From: Candidatus Sarmatiella mevalonica
Lineage (GTDB): Bacteria > Pseudomonadota > Alphaproteobacteria > Rickettsiales > Rickettsiaceae
Assembly: GCF_016751895.1 (NCBI RefSeq)
Contig: NZ_JACVVM010000002.1
Location: forward strand, 1-38,655
Length of the DNA: 38,655 nucleotides
Direction of reading: 5' to 3'
A model generated the notes under the pieces. The model was not told where the DNA came from, searched no databases, and saw nothing but the letters and a program-made list of their open reading frames with translations. This document shows, one piece after another, positions 1 through 8,700 of the stretch (positions are counted from its first letter, which is position 1; each line of letters starts with the position of its first letter). A program made the translations under genes and the position numbers.

Positions 1-2
1 AA

Positions 3-418
3 ATAATAGAAAAGCCTATCAAAAAACAGAGGGAATATTTTTCAGGCAAAAAAAGGAAGTATACGTTTAAAACAGAAATAAGGGTAAATTCATTTGGACA
101 AATTCGCAATGTTTCGAAATCATATAAAGGCAGGGATCATGATTTTAAAATTCATAAAGCTGGTGATCCTTTGCCTATTGGAACAAGGGTTTATGCTGAT
201 TCTGGCTATCAGGGCTTAAAGAAAAAACATAATAATGCTAAAACGCCTATTAAGAAAACAAAGAAAAAGCCTTTAACTTACTAGCAAAAGAAATACAACC
301 ATATTGTATCTAAGAGGCGGATCAAGGTTGAGAATATTATTGCAGAACTAAAGAATTTTCGTATTTTATCTCATAGATATCGCAATAAGCGTAGGGGCTA
401 TAATCTAAAGTTTAATAT
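3..418 (+). pseudogene. IS5-family (ISRpe1-like) transposase fragment with in-frame stop
   Basis: The frame starting at base 3 reads as the C-terminal half of a DDE transposase of the kind carried by the Rickettsia element ISRpe1. It contains the blocks KGRDHDFKIHK, VYADSGYQGL, RIKVENIIAELKNFRILS and RYRNKRRGYNLKFNI. A TAG at 282-284 interrupts the frame between the catalytic Asp block and the final Glu block. The reading is lost at 419, where a terminal inverted repeat of another element begins, so the last ten or so codons are missing. The N-terminal part lies outside the window. It is a dead copy. The family call rests on remembered motifs, not a database search. Confidence 0.75.
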
Positions 419-565
419 TAGACCTCTTTCGAAACTCACTCATGATGAGCAAATGCAAGGAGTATACGAAGCACAGAGCCGCAGCGTACATGAGGTACGT
501 GAGGACTTGCGCATCGACAGCGTCGCCACAGTTGCCATCAGGAGTAGAGTTAGGAAAGAGGTCTA
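419..565. repeat. 147-bp MITE-like element with terminal inverted repeats and a GC-rich core
   Basis: The left end TAGACCTCTTTCGAAACTC (419-437) is matched in inverted, imperfect form by GAGTTAGGAAAGAGGTCTA (547-565). Both ends carry TA, which could be a target duplication. The core (about 445-545) is clearly richer in GC than its surroundings and has an open frame (453-575) encoding a peptide with QGVYEAQSRSVHEVRED. From memory this resembles small repeat-encoded peptides in Rickettsiales genomes. A better partner for the left end lies at 1066-1084, so this could also be one end of a larger decayed IS. Confidence 0.5.
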
Positions 566-884
566 TTGTTTATAACTACCGCGAGAAATAAAGTATTAAT
601 ATCCGTTTTTCCGAATTCCCAATTAGTTCTGTCCATTGCCAAAACACAACTTATGATTCCGAATAAACCGATGATTAACTTAGCAATCGAAATAAAATCT
701 ATAGTAAAGCTTTTCAATAAACGATAAATTCTATGAGTTTTAGATTTATCCTTTGCGGGACCAGGAAGAGATAGCGCAAGCTCTTTTTGGTGAATACCAG
801 CACCCGTAATAATACTCAAGATTGCTGCAACAAAAGATTTTACTCTTGATTTATTTCCGGCTATATGAGATGATAGCGCTTGAA
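566..884 (-). pseudogene. IS4-family transposase, N-terminal and middle fragment
   Basis: On the minus strand the frame reads ALSSHIAGNKSRVKSF, then HRIYRLLKSFTIDF, then AMDRTNWEFGKTDIN, which matches the first catalytic-Asp region (MDRTNW) of IS4-type transposases in intracellular bacteria. The frame runs out at about 565 into the terminal repeat of the neighbouring element, and its last residues (NNRPLS) come from that repeat. No second Asp or Glu region follows. The C-terminal part of a similar transposase is present on the same strand at 38172-38450, so the family is broken at both ends of the window. Confidence 0.65.
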
Positions 885-887
885 GGC

Positions 888-945
888 TTGAAGTAGTATA
901 TTATGCATTTTTGTCATAAAAAATAAACGATATATACTACTTCAA
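888..945. repeat. 58-bp palindromic repeat, copy 1
   Basis: Arms TTGAAGTAGTATA (888-900) and TATACTACTTCAA (933-945) are perfect inverted repeats around a 32-bp spacer. A related 60-bp copy occurs at 37756-37815. The spacers also share ATG(C/T)ATTTT, and similarity continues on the right into GCCTTTCCTTAAAAAA versus ACCTTTCTTGGAAAAAA. It could be a terminator, the end of a mobile element or a miniature repeat. It lies directly next to the IS4 fragment. Confidence 0.6.
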
Positions 946-991
946 ACCCTCATAGCAAAGCCTTTCCTTAAAAAATGTAGGGTGCTATGAT

Positions 992-1063
992 AGAAACAGA
1001 CGAAAAAGGTTTGGCCTCAGATTCAATTTGATTGCAGCTATTTATAACATGGAGCTAGTATAA
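992..1063 (+). pseudogene. C-terminal tail of a second ISRpe1-like transposase
   Basis: The frame ending at TAA 1061-1063 encodes RNRRKRFGLRFNLIAAIYN followed by MELV, the terminal block of ISRpe1-like transposases. It is homologous to, and overlaps in alignment with, the end of the fragment at 3-418 (RYRNKRRGYNLKFNI), so it comes from a different copy. The right terminal repeat of its element follows three bases after the stop codon. Confidence 0.65.
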
Positions 1064-1065
1064 AT

Positions 1066-1084
1066 GAGTTTCAAAAGAGGTCTA
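1066..1084. repeat. Right terminal inverted repeat of ISRpe1-like element
   Basis: GAGTTTCAAAAGAGGTCTA is the reverse complement, at 18 of 19 positions, of TAGACCTCTTTCGAAACTC at 419-437. It lies just after the stop of the transposase tail, as expected for the right end of the IS. The reading frame of the next transposase fragment begins immediately after it, so this element inserted into that one. Confidence 0.65.
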
Positions 1085-1515
1085 ATGAAGAAAAGGGATA
1101 TGACAGAGGCAAAAAGGTAGCAGGTAGGAAGCGTCATATAGTTGTAGATCCCTATTATCCTATGAATATCGATGTCTACAGCACAACCCCTCATGATAGC
1201 AACTGTGCAAAAAGAGTATTATTTGGTCTAAAGGAAAAATTTCCAAGGTTAGTAAGGATTTTAGCGGACCAAGGTTACCAAGGAGATTTACAGAAGTGGT
1301 TTTATACTCACACTCGCGGTAGTTTACTTACCATTGCTAAGCCTAAAGCTGGCACTAATGGCTTTCAGGTGCAACAGTGGAGATGGCTTGTAGAGCGCTC
1401 ATTCGCTTGGCTTGGTAACTTTAGAAGATTGTCAAAAGATTACGAAATAACCACCTCTTCAGCTAAGGCTTTTATACAATTGGCTTTTACAAAAATTGAA
1501 AAACTTATCACGTAG
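1085..1515 (+). pseudogene. IS5-family transposase, C-terminal half (different group)
   Basis: The frame opens without a start codon at 1085 with EEKGYDRGKKVAGRKRHIVVD (1087 on), the first catalytic-Asp region of IS5-type transposases. It continues through LADQGYQGDL (second Asp) to VERSFAWLGNFRRLSKDYE (Glu region) and stops at 1513-1515. About the first 110 codons are missing, displaced by the ISRpe1-like end at 1066-1084. The natural right terminal repeat of the element follows at 1516-1533. The N-terminal part of a transposase with a matching terminal repeat starts at 38523. Confidence 0.8.
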
Positions 1516-1533
1516 TTTTACGTGACTGGTTCT
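1516..1533. repeat. Right terminal inverted repeat of the IS5-type element
   Basis: TTTTACGTGACTGGTTCT matches, inverted, AGAACCAGTCACGCAAAA at 38451-38468 at 17 of 18 positions. Here it follows the end of the transposase, and there it precedes the start of one. The stop codon of the transposase lies inside a small hairpin, CACGTA-GTTT-TACGTG, at 1509-1524. Confidence 0.75.
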
Positions 1534-1722
1534 AAGAAGATAAAAGAATTGATTGAATCAGTAAATTGCGGGATCATTTCTTTGCCTCCATATTCACCAG
1601 ATCTGAATCCAATAGAGAAATTTTGGGCTAATATGAAATGTTGGATTAAAAATCAAATTACTGAATTTGATCAATTATATGAGGCTATTTCTTATTTCTT
1701 TAAAATACCTAATTCAACCTAA
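1534..1722 (+). pseudogene. IS630-family transposase, C-terminal fragment
   Basis: The frame encodes KKIKELIESVNCGIISLPPY followed by SPDLNPIEKFWANMKCWIKN, the hallmark C-terminal block of IS630/Tc1-like DDE transposases (the final catalytic acidic residue lies in PIEKFW). It is cut at its 5' side exactly where the IS5-type terminal repeat ends, so the IS5-type element inserted into it. It ends at TAA 1720-1722 within the terminal repeat. Confidence 0.8.
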
Positions 1723-1731
1723 ATTACTATA
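1711..1731. repeat. Terminal inverted repeat of IS630-type element (right end)
   Basis: The 21 bases at 1711-1731 are a perfect inverted match to 38115-38135 (which starts TATAGTAATTTAGGTTGAAT). The position, overlapping the end of the transposase and carrying TA at the outer edge, fits an IS630-type end, a family that inserts at TA. Confidence 0.75.
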
Positions 1732-1761
1732 GGAAGACAAAATCTAATCATTAGAGTTCAC

Positions 1762-2772
1762 TTATTTTTTAGTAGACTGCTTAGCTTGTTTAGGTTTAAC
1801 TTGTTTAGTTTTAACAACCCCAAAATACTCATCTAATAAACTCATCATCGTAGCATCGCGAGCGGCTGACGTCTCACCACCAGTAACCACACCCAACAAC
1901 TCCTTACCCTGTCTTTTTGCTGTGGTGATAAGATTAAATCCGGATCGAGCAACATATCCCGTTTTTAAACCAGTAGCGCCAGGATAGTTAGCTAAAACAC
2001 GATTATGACCCTTAACACTCTGACCACGAAACTCAAAAGAAGTTTGAGAAAATAAATGGTAAAATTGAGGGAAATCGTTTTTAATAGCAAGGGCTAGCAG
2101 AGCCATATCTGAAGCAGTAGACACTTGCTTTGGATGATGCAAACCCGAAGGATTAGTAAAATGAGAATTATTCATACCAAACACCCGTGCCTTATTGTTC
2201 ATCATCTTAACAAACCTTTCCTCCGAGCCAGCAACGTTTTCTGCGCAAACAAGCGCCACATCATTAGCAGATTTCACTATTAAAGCATTAACCACATCTG
2301 ACACCTTAATTCTATCTCCAGCTTTTAAACCCAACTTGCACGGTGGCGCCGCGCTAGCCTTTGCAGAAACGCGAAAATCACTATCCAAGGTAATTTTACC
2401 CTTCTTATTTATTGCTTCAAATAACAAATAAAGAGTCATAACCTTTGTTAAAGAAGCTGGATATATTCTTTCATCAGCATCATAAGCATATAAAATCTTT
2501 CTATCTCTAGCATCCACTATAATAGATGTTTTGCGTCTTGCGGCTTTATCAACATCTTGTTGAGAAAGGTTACGTTGGTTATGCTTTTTACCCTTTAAAC
2601 CCCTTGTGGGCTTATGACTTTTAGTTTCAACAGCTTTGCTCTTTACTACCTGAGTCTTGTCTTTTTTAACTTTTTTATATCCAGCAAGCGCACAACCAGA
2701 ACAAGTTAACTGTAGCAACAAACAAAAACAAAGGCATATAACCTGTAAAAACAATTTTTCTTTACTTCTCAT
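1762..2772 (-). CDS. dacA: D-alanyl-D-alanine carboxypeptidase (peptidase S11)
   Basis: A penicillin-binding D,D-carboxypeptidase that trims the terminal D-Ala of peptidoglycan stem peptides in the periplasm. All three active-site motifs are present in order: SLTK at residues 107-110 (nucleophile Ser107), SAN at 168-170 and KTG at 270-272. Residues 1-30 form a signal peptide with an ALA cleavage site. Residues 33-75 are an unusual Lys-rich linker, and the tail after about 310 is also Lys-rich and replaces the usual PBP5 C-terminal domain. The ATG at 2772 has no strong ribosome binding site and lies 18 bases after the DUF2155 gene, so the two are probably co-transcribed with secD. Family certain; the paralogue (dacA, dacC or dacF) is less so. 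Confidence 0.88.
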   Translation of the reverse strand: MRSKEKLFLQVICLCFCLLLQLTCSGCALAGYKKVKKDKTQVVKSKAVETKSHKPTRGLKGKKHNQRNLSQQDVDKAARRKTSIIVDARDRKILYAYDADERIYPASLTKVMTLYLLFEAINKKGKITLDSDFRVSAKASAAPPCKLGLKAGDRIKVSDVVNALIVKSANDVALVCAENVAGSEERFVKMMNNKARVFGMNNSHFTNPSGLHHPKQVSTASDMALLALAIKNDFPQFYHLFSQTSFEFRGQSVKGHNRVLANYPGATGLKTGYVARSGFNLITTAKRQGKELLGVVTGGETSAARDATMMSLLDEYFGVVKTKQVKPKQAKQSTKK

Positions 2773-2790
2773 AAGATATAGATTGATTAT

Positions 2791-3276
2791 TTATTTCACG
2801 CACTCCCTTGCGAAAATTTCATAATAAGGGTGCGAAAAAGTAGACAGAGAAATGCTAGAAGAAAACAGCCAACCTTCAAATAATAACACAGGGTCTTCTT
2901 CTATATTCTTTTCCTCTATAGTAACATACAACTTACTATCAACTCCGTTCGGAATTTGGGTTTGAGCGCATCGACGCATAGTTATTTGCATGCTACCAAA
3001 ATATTTTGGTTTATCTATCTCCAACACAAGCTCTACTGACTTCGCGTTGGTTTTATTTATCGCTAAAACCTTAGCTTTTTTGCAATACAGCTCTTCTGCC
3101 GACTCTGGCTTGGTTGCATTAAATACTGAGTGTTCATGATTTTGAGTTTCGTCTTCTATATACTCTCCCTCCTCCTGAATAATCAAATCTTCCGTTAGTT
3201 CTCTTTGAGACAATACGCTTGAAAAATGTAAAACCAAATAGAATAAAAAATAAACAAGAAATTTAAAGAATTTCAT
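2791..3276 (-). CDS. DUF2155 domain-containing exported protein
   Basis: A small secreted protein. The chosen start (ATG at 3276) opens a clear signal peptide, MKFFKFLVYFLFYLVLHFSS, and overlaps the end of secD by 14 bases; an upstream ATG at 3303 would add nine residues and spoil the signal. The mature part shows the signature of the alphaproteobacterial DUF2155 family: a Cys-containing strand (MRRCAQTQIP) and the conserved end FEGWLFSSSISLSTFSHPYY followed by a Cys near the C terminus, equivalent to the usual FSGWMFASSPAL-HPVYDVW-C pattern. Function is unknown; conserved cysteines and export suggest a periplasmic or envelope role. It lies between secD and dacA. Confidence 0.8.
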   Translation of the reverse strand: MKFFKFLVYFLFYLVLHFSSVLSQRELTEDLIIQEEGEYIEDETQNHEHSVFNATKPESAEELYCKKAKVLAINKTNAKSVELVLEIDKPKYFGSMQITMRRCAQTQIPNGVDSKLYVTIEEKNIEEDPVLLFEGWLFSSSISLSTFSHPYYEIFARECVK

Positions 3277-4780
3277 TTGGCTTGAAATATTTAATCCATA
3301 CATCTATAAAAAGCTTAGTAATAACTATAGCAGAAAACATAGACGCCACTATACCAATAGAAAGAGTTACTGCAAAACCCCTTACAGTACCAACACCAAA
3401 CACATACAGTATTAATGCAACGATGAGAGTAGTAATATTAGAGTCTAATATAGTGCCAAAAGCCGTTTTAAAACCGGTCTGAATAGCATAAAGTATAGAA
3501 CGCCCAAGTTTTAATTCTTCTTTAATTCTTTCATAAATCAACACATTAGCGTCTACAGCCATACCAATAGTTAAAATAATACCAGCTATACCAGGCATAG
3601 TGAGCGTTACATCACAAATAGACATAAGAGCCATCATATAAAGCAATGCTAGCACCAAGGCTATGTCGGCAAACAACCCGAGCACTCCATAGGACCAAAT
3701 CATAAAAATAGCCACTAAAGCAAAACCAACCATTCCAGCCATTTTACCACCTTCTATAGAATCTTCCCCCAAACTCGGGCCTATGCTACGCTCCTCCACT
3801 ATAGTAAGCTTTGCTGGCAATGCCCCCGCCTTGAGTAGCAACACTAAATCGTTTGCAGAATCTAAAGTAAAATTCCCAGAAATAGTACCCTCACCACCTA
3901 AAATCGGCTCATTAATAACAGGAGCACTAAGCAATTTGCTATCTAATACTATAGCAAGACGCTTTTTAGTATGCTCTTTTGTTGCATCCGCAAAAAGCTT
4001 ACCGCCAGCAGCATCTAAAGAGAAGTGAATTACAGGTTGATTGTATTGATCAAAAACAACCTTGGCATTCTTAAGCGACTCACCTGTCATAATGGACTTT
4101 CTACGCACCAATAGCTTGGCCTCAGGATTCTCGGCATCATACACAAACATACCACCCCTAACACCCTGTTCTGATTGATTCTCCTCCACTATGTTAAAGG
4201 TGAGTTTTGCCGTCTGCCCAAGAATTCTCTTTAAATGCGCCGGATCCTCTTCGCCAGGCATCTGAAGCAAAATATAGCGCTGCCCCTGTCGCTGTATCAA
4301 TGGTTCTTTAGTGCCGCTGCTATCTACTCTATAACGCACTACTTCAATAGACTGTTCTATTAAATCTGTGGTGATCCTGTCGATAGCACCTTGCGAATAA
4401 AATATTTTCACGGAAGAATCGTTCACTTCCACGCTAACATCATCTAAAGTTTTTTTAATAATGTTTAAAGTTTCTTTTTCCTGGGTCTGATCGCGCAGAT
4501 TAAACACAATACAATCTGCCTGAGTAACAAAATTTTTATATCCCACTTTGCGCAGGGCTTTCTTTAAAACATCTGTATTATTCTGAAAAGCCTCTGCAAA
4601 ATATCCATCAACATCTACAGAAAGCAGCAAATGCGACCCACCTCTTAAATCTAAACCAAGATGTATGGCTGTGCTTGGTAGAAATGATGAGCTCATAAAG
4701 TTTGGCAAAGAATAAAAAATCGCCAAAAATGTAATAACAAGCGAAAGGAGGATTTTAGATTTTGATATAGTATGCGTCAT
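3263..4780 (-). CDS. secD: Protein translocase subunit SecD
   Basis: Inner-membrane component of the SecDF-YajC complex that uses the proton gradient to help pull exported proteins through SecYEG. Residues 9-27 form TM1, followed directly by GLDLRGGSHLLLSVD, the conserved D1 motif. A large periplasmic region (to about 325) includes QMPGEEDPAHLKRILGQTA. The C-terminal part has five hydrophobic segments with GIAGIILTIGMAVDANVLIYE, the D4-type motif of SecD. Length (505) is typical. It lies 178 bases downstream of yajC in the usual order. SecF is neither fused nor adjacent, so it must be elsewhere. Confidence 0.95.
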   Translation of the reverse strand: MTHTISKSKILLSLVITFLAIFYSLPNFMSSSFLPSTAIHLGLDLRGGSHLLLSVDVDGYFAEAFQNNTDVLKKALRKVGYKNFVTQADCIVFNLRDQTQEKETLNIIKKTLDDVSVEVNDSSVKIFYSQGAIDRITTDLIEQSIEVVRYRVDSSGTKEPLIQRQGQRYILLQMPGEEDPAHLKRILGQTAKLTFNIVEENQSEQGVRGGMFVYDAENPEAKLLVRRKSIMTGESLKNAKVVFDQYNQPVIHFSLDAAGGKLFADATKEHTKKRLAIVLDSKLLSAPVINEPILGGEGTISGNFTLDSANDLVLLLKAGALPAKLTIVEERSIGPSLGEDSIEGGKMAGMVGFALVAIFMIWSYGVLGLFADIALVLALLYMMALMSICDVTLTMPGIAGIILTIGMAVDANVLIYERIKEELKLGRSILYAIQTGFKTAFGTILDSNITTLIVALILYVFGVGTVRGFAVTLSIGIVASMFSAIVITKLFIDVWIKYFKPNEIL

Positions 4781-4958
4781 GTTTTATTACTCAAAGCGCT
4801 ATGAGATGAGCAGAGTGATTAAAGAGAGAACAGAAAATAAAAAAACAAGGAGTTACTACGTCTAAAACATCTAAAAACAAATCTTTTTTTAAACATAACT
4901 CACTTGAAAGGTTTATTTAAAAATTTACAATTTTTAACGAAAAAGCGAGATGATCTTG

Positions 4959-5315
4959 TTATTTTTTAACATCTAAAATAGATTCTTTTACTATCTTAAC
5001 CTTTACGCCATCAGATATTTCCAGACTCACATGATTTTGTTCAATCGCCACAATCTTACCAATCAAACCAGATGACGTAGACACTTCATCTCCGTTTTTA
5101 ATACCAGACAAGAATTGCTGATGTGCCTTGCGCTTCTTTTCTTGAGGCCTAAACACTAAAAAATAAAAAAGCCCTAACATTAAAAATAAAGGCAATAAAC
5201 CAGTAACACTACTCATAAAACTTTGTTGAGGGTTAGTGGCGACAGGGGAATGTGCAGAACTAGAGGAGTTTTGAGAGTTTGCTTCCTCTGAAGCTAAAAC
5301 ATTTGTAAACAACAT
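4959..5315 (-). CDS. yajC: Preprotein translocase subunit YajC
   Basis: Small single-span partner of SecD/SecF. The sequence has a poorly conserved Ser/Asn-rich N-terminal stretch, one membrane segment (LLPLFLMLGLFYFLVFRPQ) ending in the diagnostic FRPQxKK motif, and a cytoplasmic domain (FLSGIKNGDEVSTSSGLIGKI) typical of YajC. The ATG at 5315 gives 118 residues starting MLFTNVLAS, similar to alphaproteobacterial YajC starts; a GTG at 5357 is a possible alternative that would add 14 residues. Upstream of secD on the same strand. Confidence 0.92.
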   Translation of the reverse strand: MLFTNVLASEEANSQNSSSSAHSPVATNPQQSFMSSVTGLLPLFLMLGLFYFLVFRPQEKKRKAHQQFLSGIKNGDEVSTSSGLIGKIVAIEQNHVSLEISDGVKVKIVKESILDVKK

Positions 5316-5493
5316 TAAAAAACCTATCTTATAAATACTGATTGTTTCCAGAAGCACTTTGTATTTTACAAAACATGCGCTTTCAAATCAAGTAGTGATC
5401 GATTATAAGAATGAAATTTAAGGAGATTTATCGCTCAAAGAAGAAATTCAGGCAACTGAATATACAAAAAAAATGAGCCTTGAACAAACAAGA

Positions 5494-5570
<77 letters not shown>

Positions 5571-5705
5571 AAAAATAAGAAAAAAGCAAGGCAAGTGAAT
5601 TAACTAAAAAAACAAATTAATTAGATACAAGCCCCGCTTCTCACCCACTATTTTAATTGAACTCTTAAGAAGAGTCAAGAAGTTTTTAATTAAAGAAAGT
5701 TAAGA

Positions 5706-8700
5706 CTAATTCAGAAGTTTATTTAGTATAGACTCTAACCTTCTTAATTGCTGAGACACTATACCCACTTCTGTATTTATTGCATTATTTAAAAACGCCA
5801 ACAAAGCCAAAGTCTCTACGGAATCGACATTAGGAGCATAAACCTGTCCAAAAGTAGCTCCCTCCCCATAATCCATAACAAAAGCATTACCAGATTTATT
5901 AGTTAATTGAAAAACGGAACCGCTCCCCACAAGAGCAGAGATATTGGCGAATGAAAAAAAGTCTAACACACCCACTAACTTCTTACTACCATCGTCAAAC
6001 ACTGCATACACACCCCTCTCAGACACTTCAAATCCATTAGAAGCCTTGGCCTGTCCACCATCAACTTCCACTTCATCCATAGACCGCATATTAGTACCAA
6101 CAAACTGAGTAAGAGAAAACTGACCCGATTTTCCAATAAACTTCAGCGCAATAGAGGTAGCACTACCATCTAACCAAGGAACGTTAAACCTCGCAGGCCC
6201 TTCGTAGAGGCCGGTAACGCCACCATCTAAAAAATTTATAGTACCGTTTAAAAGCAATGTATTTTGAGTATTATATAATTCAATAACCCAATTATTTTCA
6301 TCTACTTTAGCAAACATCATTTTTATTTTTTGTTTCTGTCCGTTTGGACTGAACACTTCGAACTCTTGCGTAACCAAACCATTTGCAAATTGCTCGTTTG
6401 TAAGCCCTCCCCCTTCTAAAGATGGATTATATAGCGGGGGTAAAATAAGCTCTCGACCTCCTAATTGAGGAACTGGCATTCCTAGATTAGTAAACGTTTG
6501 GTCAGAGTACACTACTTTTAAGTTAATAGGTACGCCGCCATTACCATTGTTTATATCTCCTCCCGCACCACAATTTAACTTACCAACGTCGGCATTGTTT
6601 AAAGGAGCTTCTGCTTCAAAAGTAATATAACCACCTACAACGCTTTTAATTTCATATTTTTCTTTTGGCGTGACAGCTACAGCCAGATTAGCGTTTATTG
6701 TAGCATCAAAATCGAAACTCACGGTTTTCCCGGCTACAAGGCCAGATTTCTCCCCGACATAAAATTTTATTATCGGTGGGTCGCCCCCATCATTTTCAAA
6801 AATCGTTTGCCCTATAACGGAATTTTCAGCGCCCCCACCAGCTGCAAAATCTGCGCTTTTGCCTACTTTAAATAGTTTAATGGTTGAGCCGGCTGGAAGA
6901 TCGGCCGCGGCTAAGTCGCCGCCGCCGCCGATGATATCGGCTGTTGATTGTAGAGTAACCGTGTGAGCACCAGCATCAACAGCAACAACTTTGTAGTAAC
7001 CAGCGGGTAATTTAGCATCGCCGACGGCGTTACCGCCAGCGTTACCACCTAGCCCCCCTTGCAGATACACAATGTCATCCTGTGCAAACCCATGACCGTC
7101 GTTGACAGCTAAAACTGCATTGGTGGGGGCAGCGTTAGTTACTGCGATTTCAGTAGCGTCTGCGATTTTAACGTCTTTCCCGACCATATCCACATGGCCA
7201 ATACGCGCATAATTCGTATTCAAAATACCAACCTGCCCAGTCTGAGCAGCGTTTGTAATTGCCACATCTGCATTAGTAGGTCTAGCAACTGTAAATGTAT
7301 TATCGCTACAACCCACCACAACCGCAGCAACCGAGCCACCGCCAAGATTAATACGCAGAATATCGCCTTGCGTTAAACCATGCCCAACAGAAGTGATGGT
7401 AGTTAGTAAACTGTCTTTTACTCGATCTCGTTCAATGTCTGCAGCATCACCGTTATAATTACCAGTAATCAACCCCTTTTTAGCAACGCTAGTTAACGTA
7501 TCCTGCGTCGCATTTAACACTTCTAACTTAAATTTACTTTTTGCGTTAGCCTCGATTTTTATACCAGCTTGAGTATCCCTGGCCCGAATACCGCTAGATG
7601 GACTGCTTTGGTTAATAATAGAGCGTAAAGCGCCCATTGTAGAAAAGCACCGCGAAACTCCTCCTGTAGCTCTAATACTAGTGAACCCTAATTGTGGAGC
7701 GATGCCTTCAAATGTAATATAAGAACCGGGGTCAGTATCCTCTAACCCAATATTTGCACTACTAAGATCGTTTGATACTGTAACACCAGGAACAGCGCCA
7801 ATTAAAGCGAGTAGCTGCTGCATATTACTAAACGAATTAGTCATCTTTCCAACGTTTTGAGTAAAAGTAAAAACATGCTGCGCTTCCGCTCCACCTCGTG
7901 TCCGAATCTTTACCACAAACCCAGCGTTGTCCTTCAATCCTAAACCAAGAGACTGCTTTAAATCAGTATCAACGAGAGAAAAGGCGCCAGCTAAAGCCTT
8001 AGCTCCACATACTGTATTGCTAGGGCTAGGAAGTGCTACTCTCGCTGTTTGACGAAAAACAGCATCCACGCTTCCTGAATCAGAAGCGAATTTAAAATTA
8101 GTACCATACATCAAAACTCCATTTCCACCAGAACCTGGATTGCAATAAGCAATAGGATTTTTAATCTTTTGATCATCCGTGTGAATACTTACGCCAGCAC
8201 CTGCAATACGAGGTGTATTAGGGGCAAGATTTTGCTGAACATTAGCGAAGGTGGTTACTTCTGGCTTTCGCGTAGAACGCACAACTATCGGACTTAATAA
8301 AGCAGAAGGTACATCCGTTTTAGGATCTACACTACGCGCCAATAAAATGTTGCCATTCGCGTCTCGTAAAAAACCGGTGCTAGGCTCCATATGAGCATTA
8401 ATAAAATTAATGGCATAAGATATATTACCTGGTGTAATACCCCCCCCTTGTTCATTAAGAGTACTCAACATACCAGCTTGCACCACTGGTATAAATATAT
8501 TAGGACCAGCAGAAAAACTGCCAGCACTTTGTTGAGCAGATAAATTATTAAAATTTAATGATGTTTTGGCCACAAGAGAAGAAGGGGCGATAGGCCCTCC
8601 TGAACCTTGGCTCTGGCGAGTAACATCTGAAAATACATTGCATATAATATTAGTATTTAAAGCCCCAGGATTACGATTAGATGCCATCGTATTTTGCGCG

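Noticed and set aside
5660-5675. ACTCTT-AAG-AAGAGT hairpin downstream of the FlgE-like gene
   Set aside because: No T run follows in the direction of the gene. The T run on the other strand has no gene upstream that would use it.
7194-7376. Open frame opposite the FlgE-like gene
   Set aside because: It lies wholly within the coding region on the other strand and reflects the Ala/Gly codon composition there.
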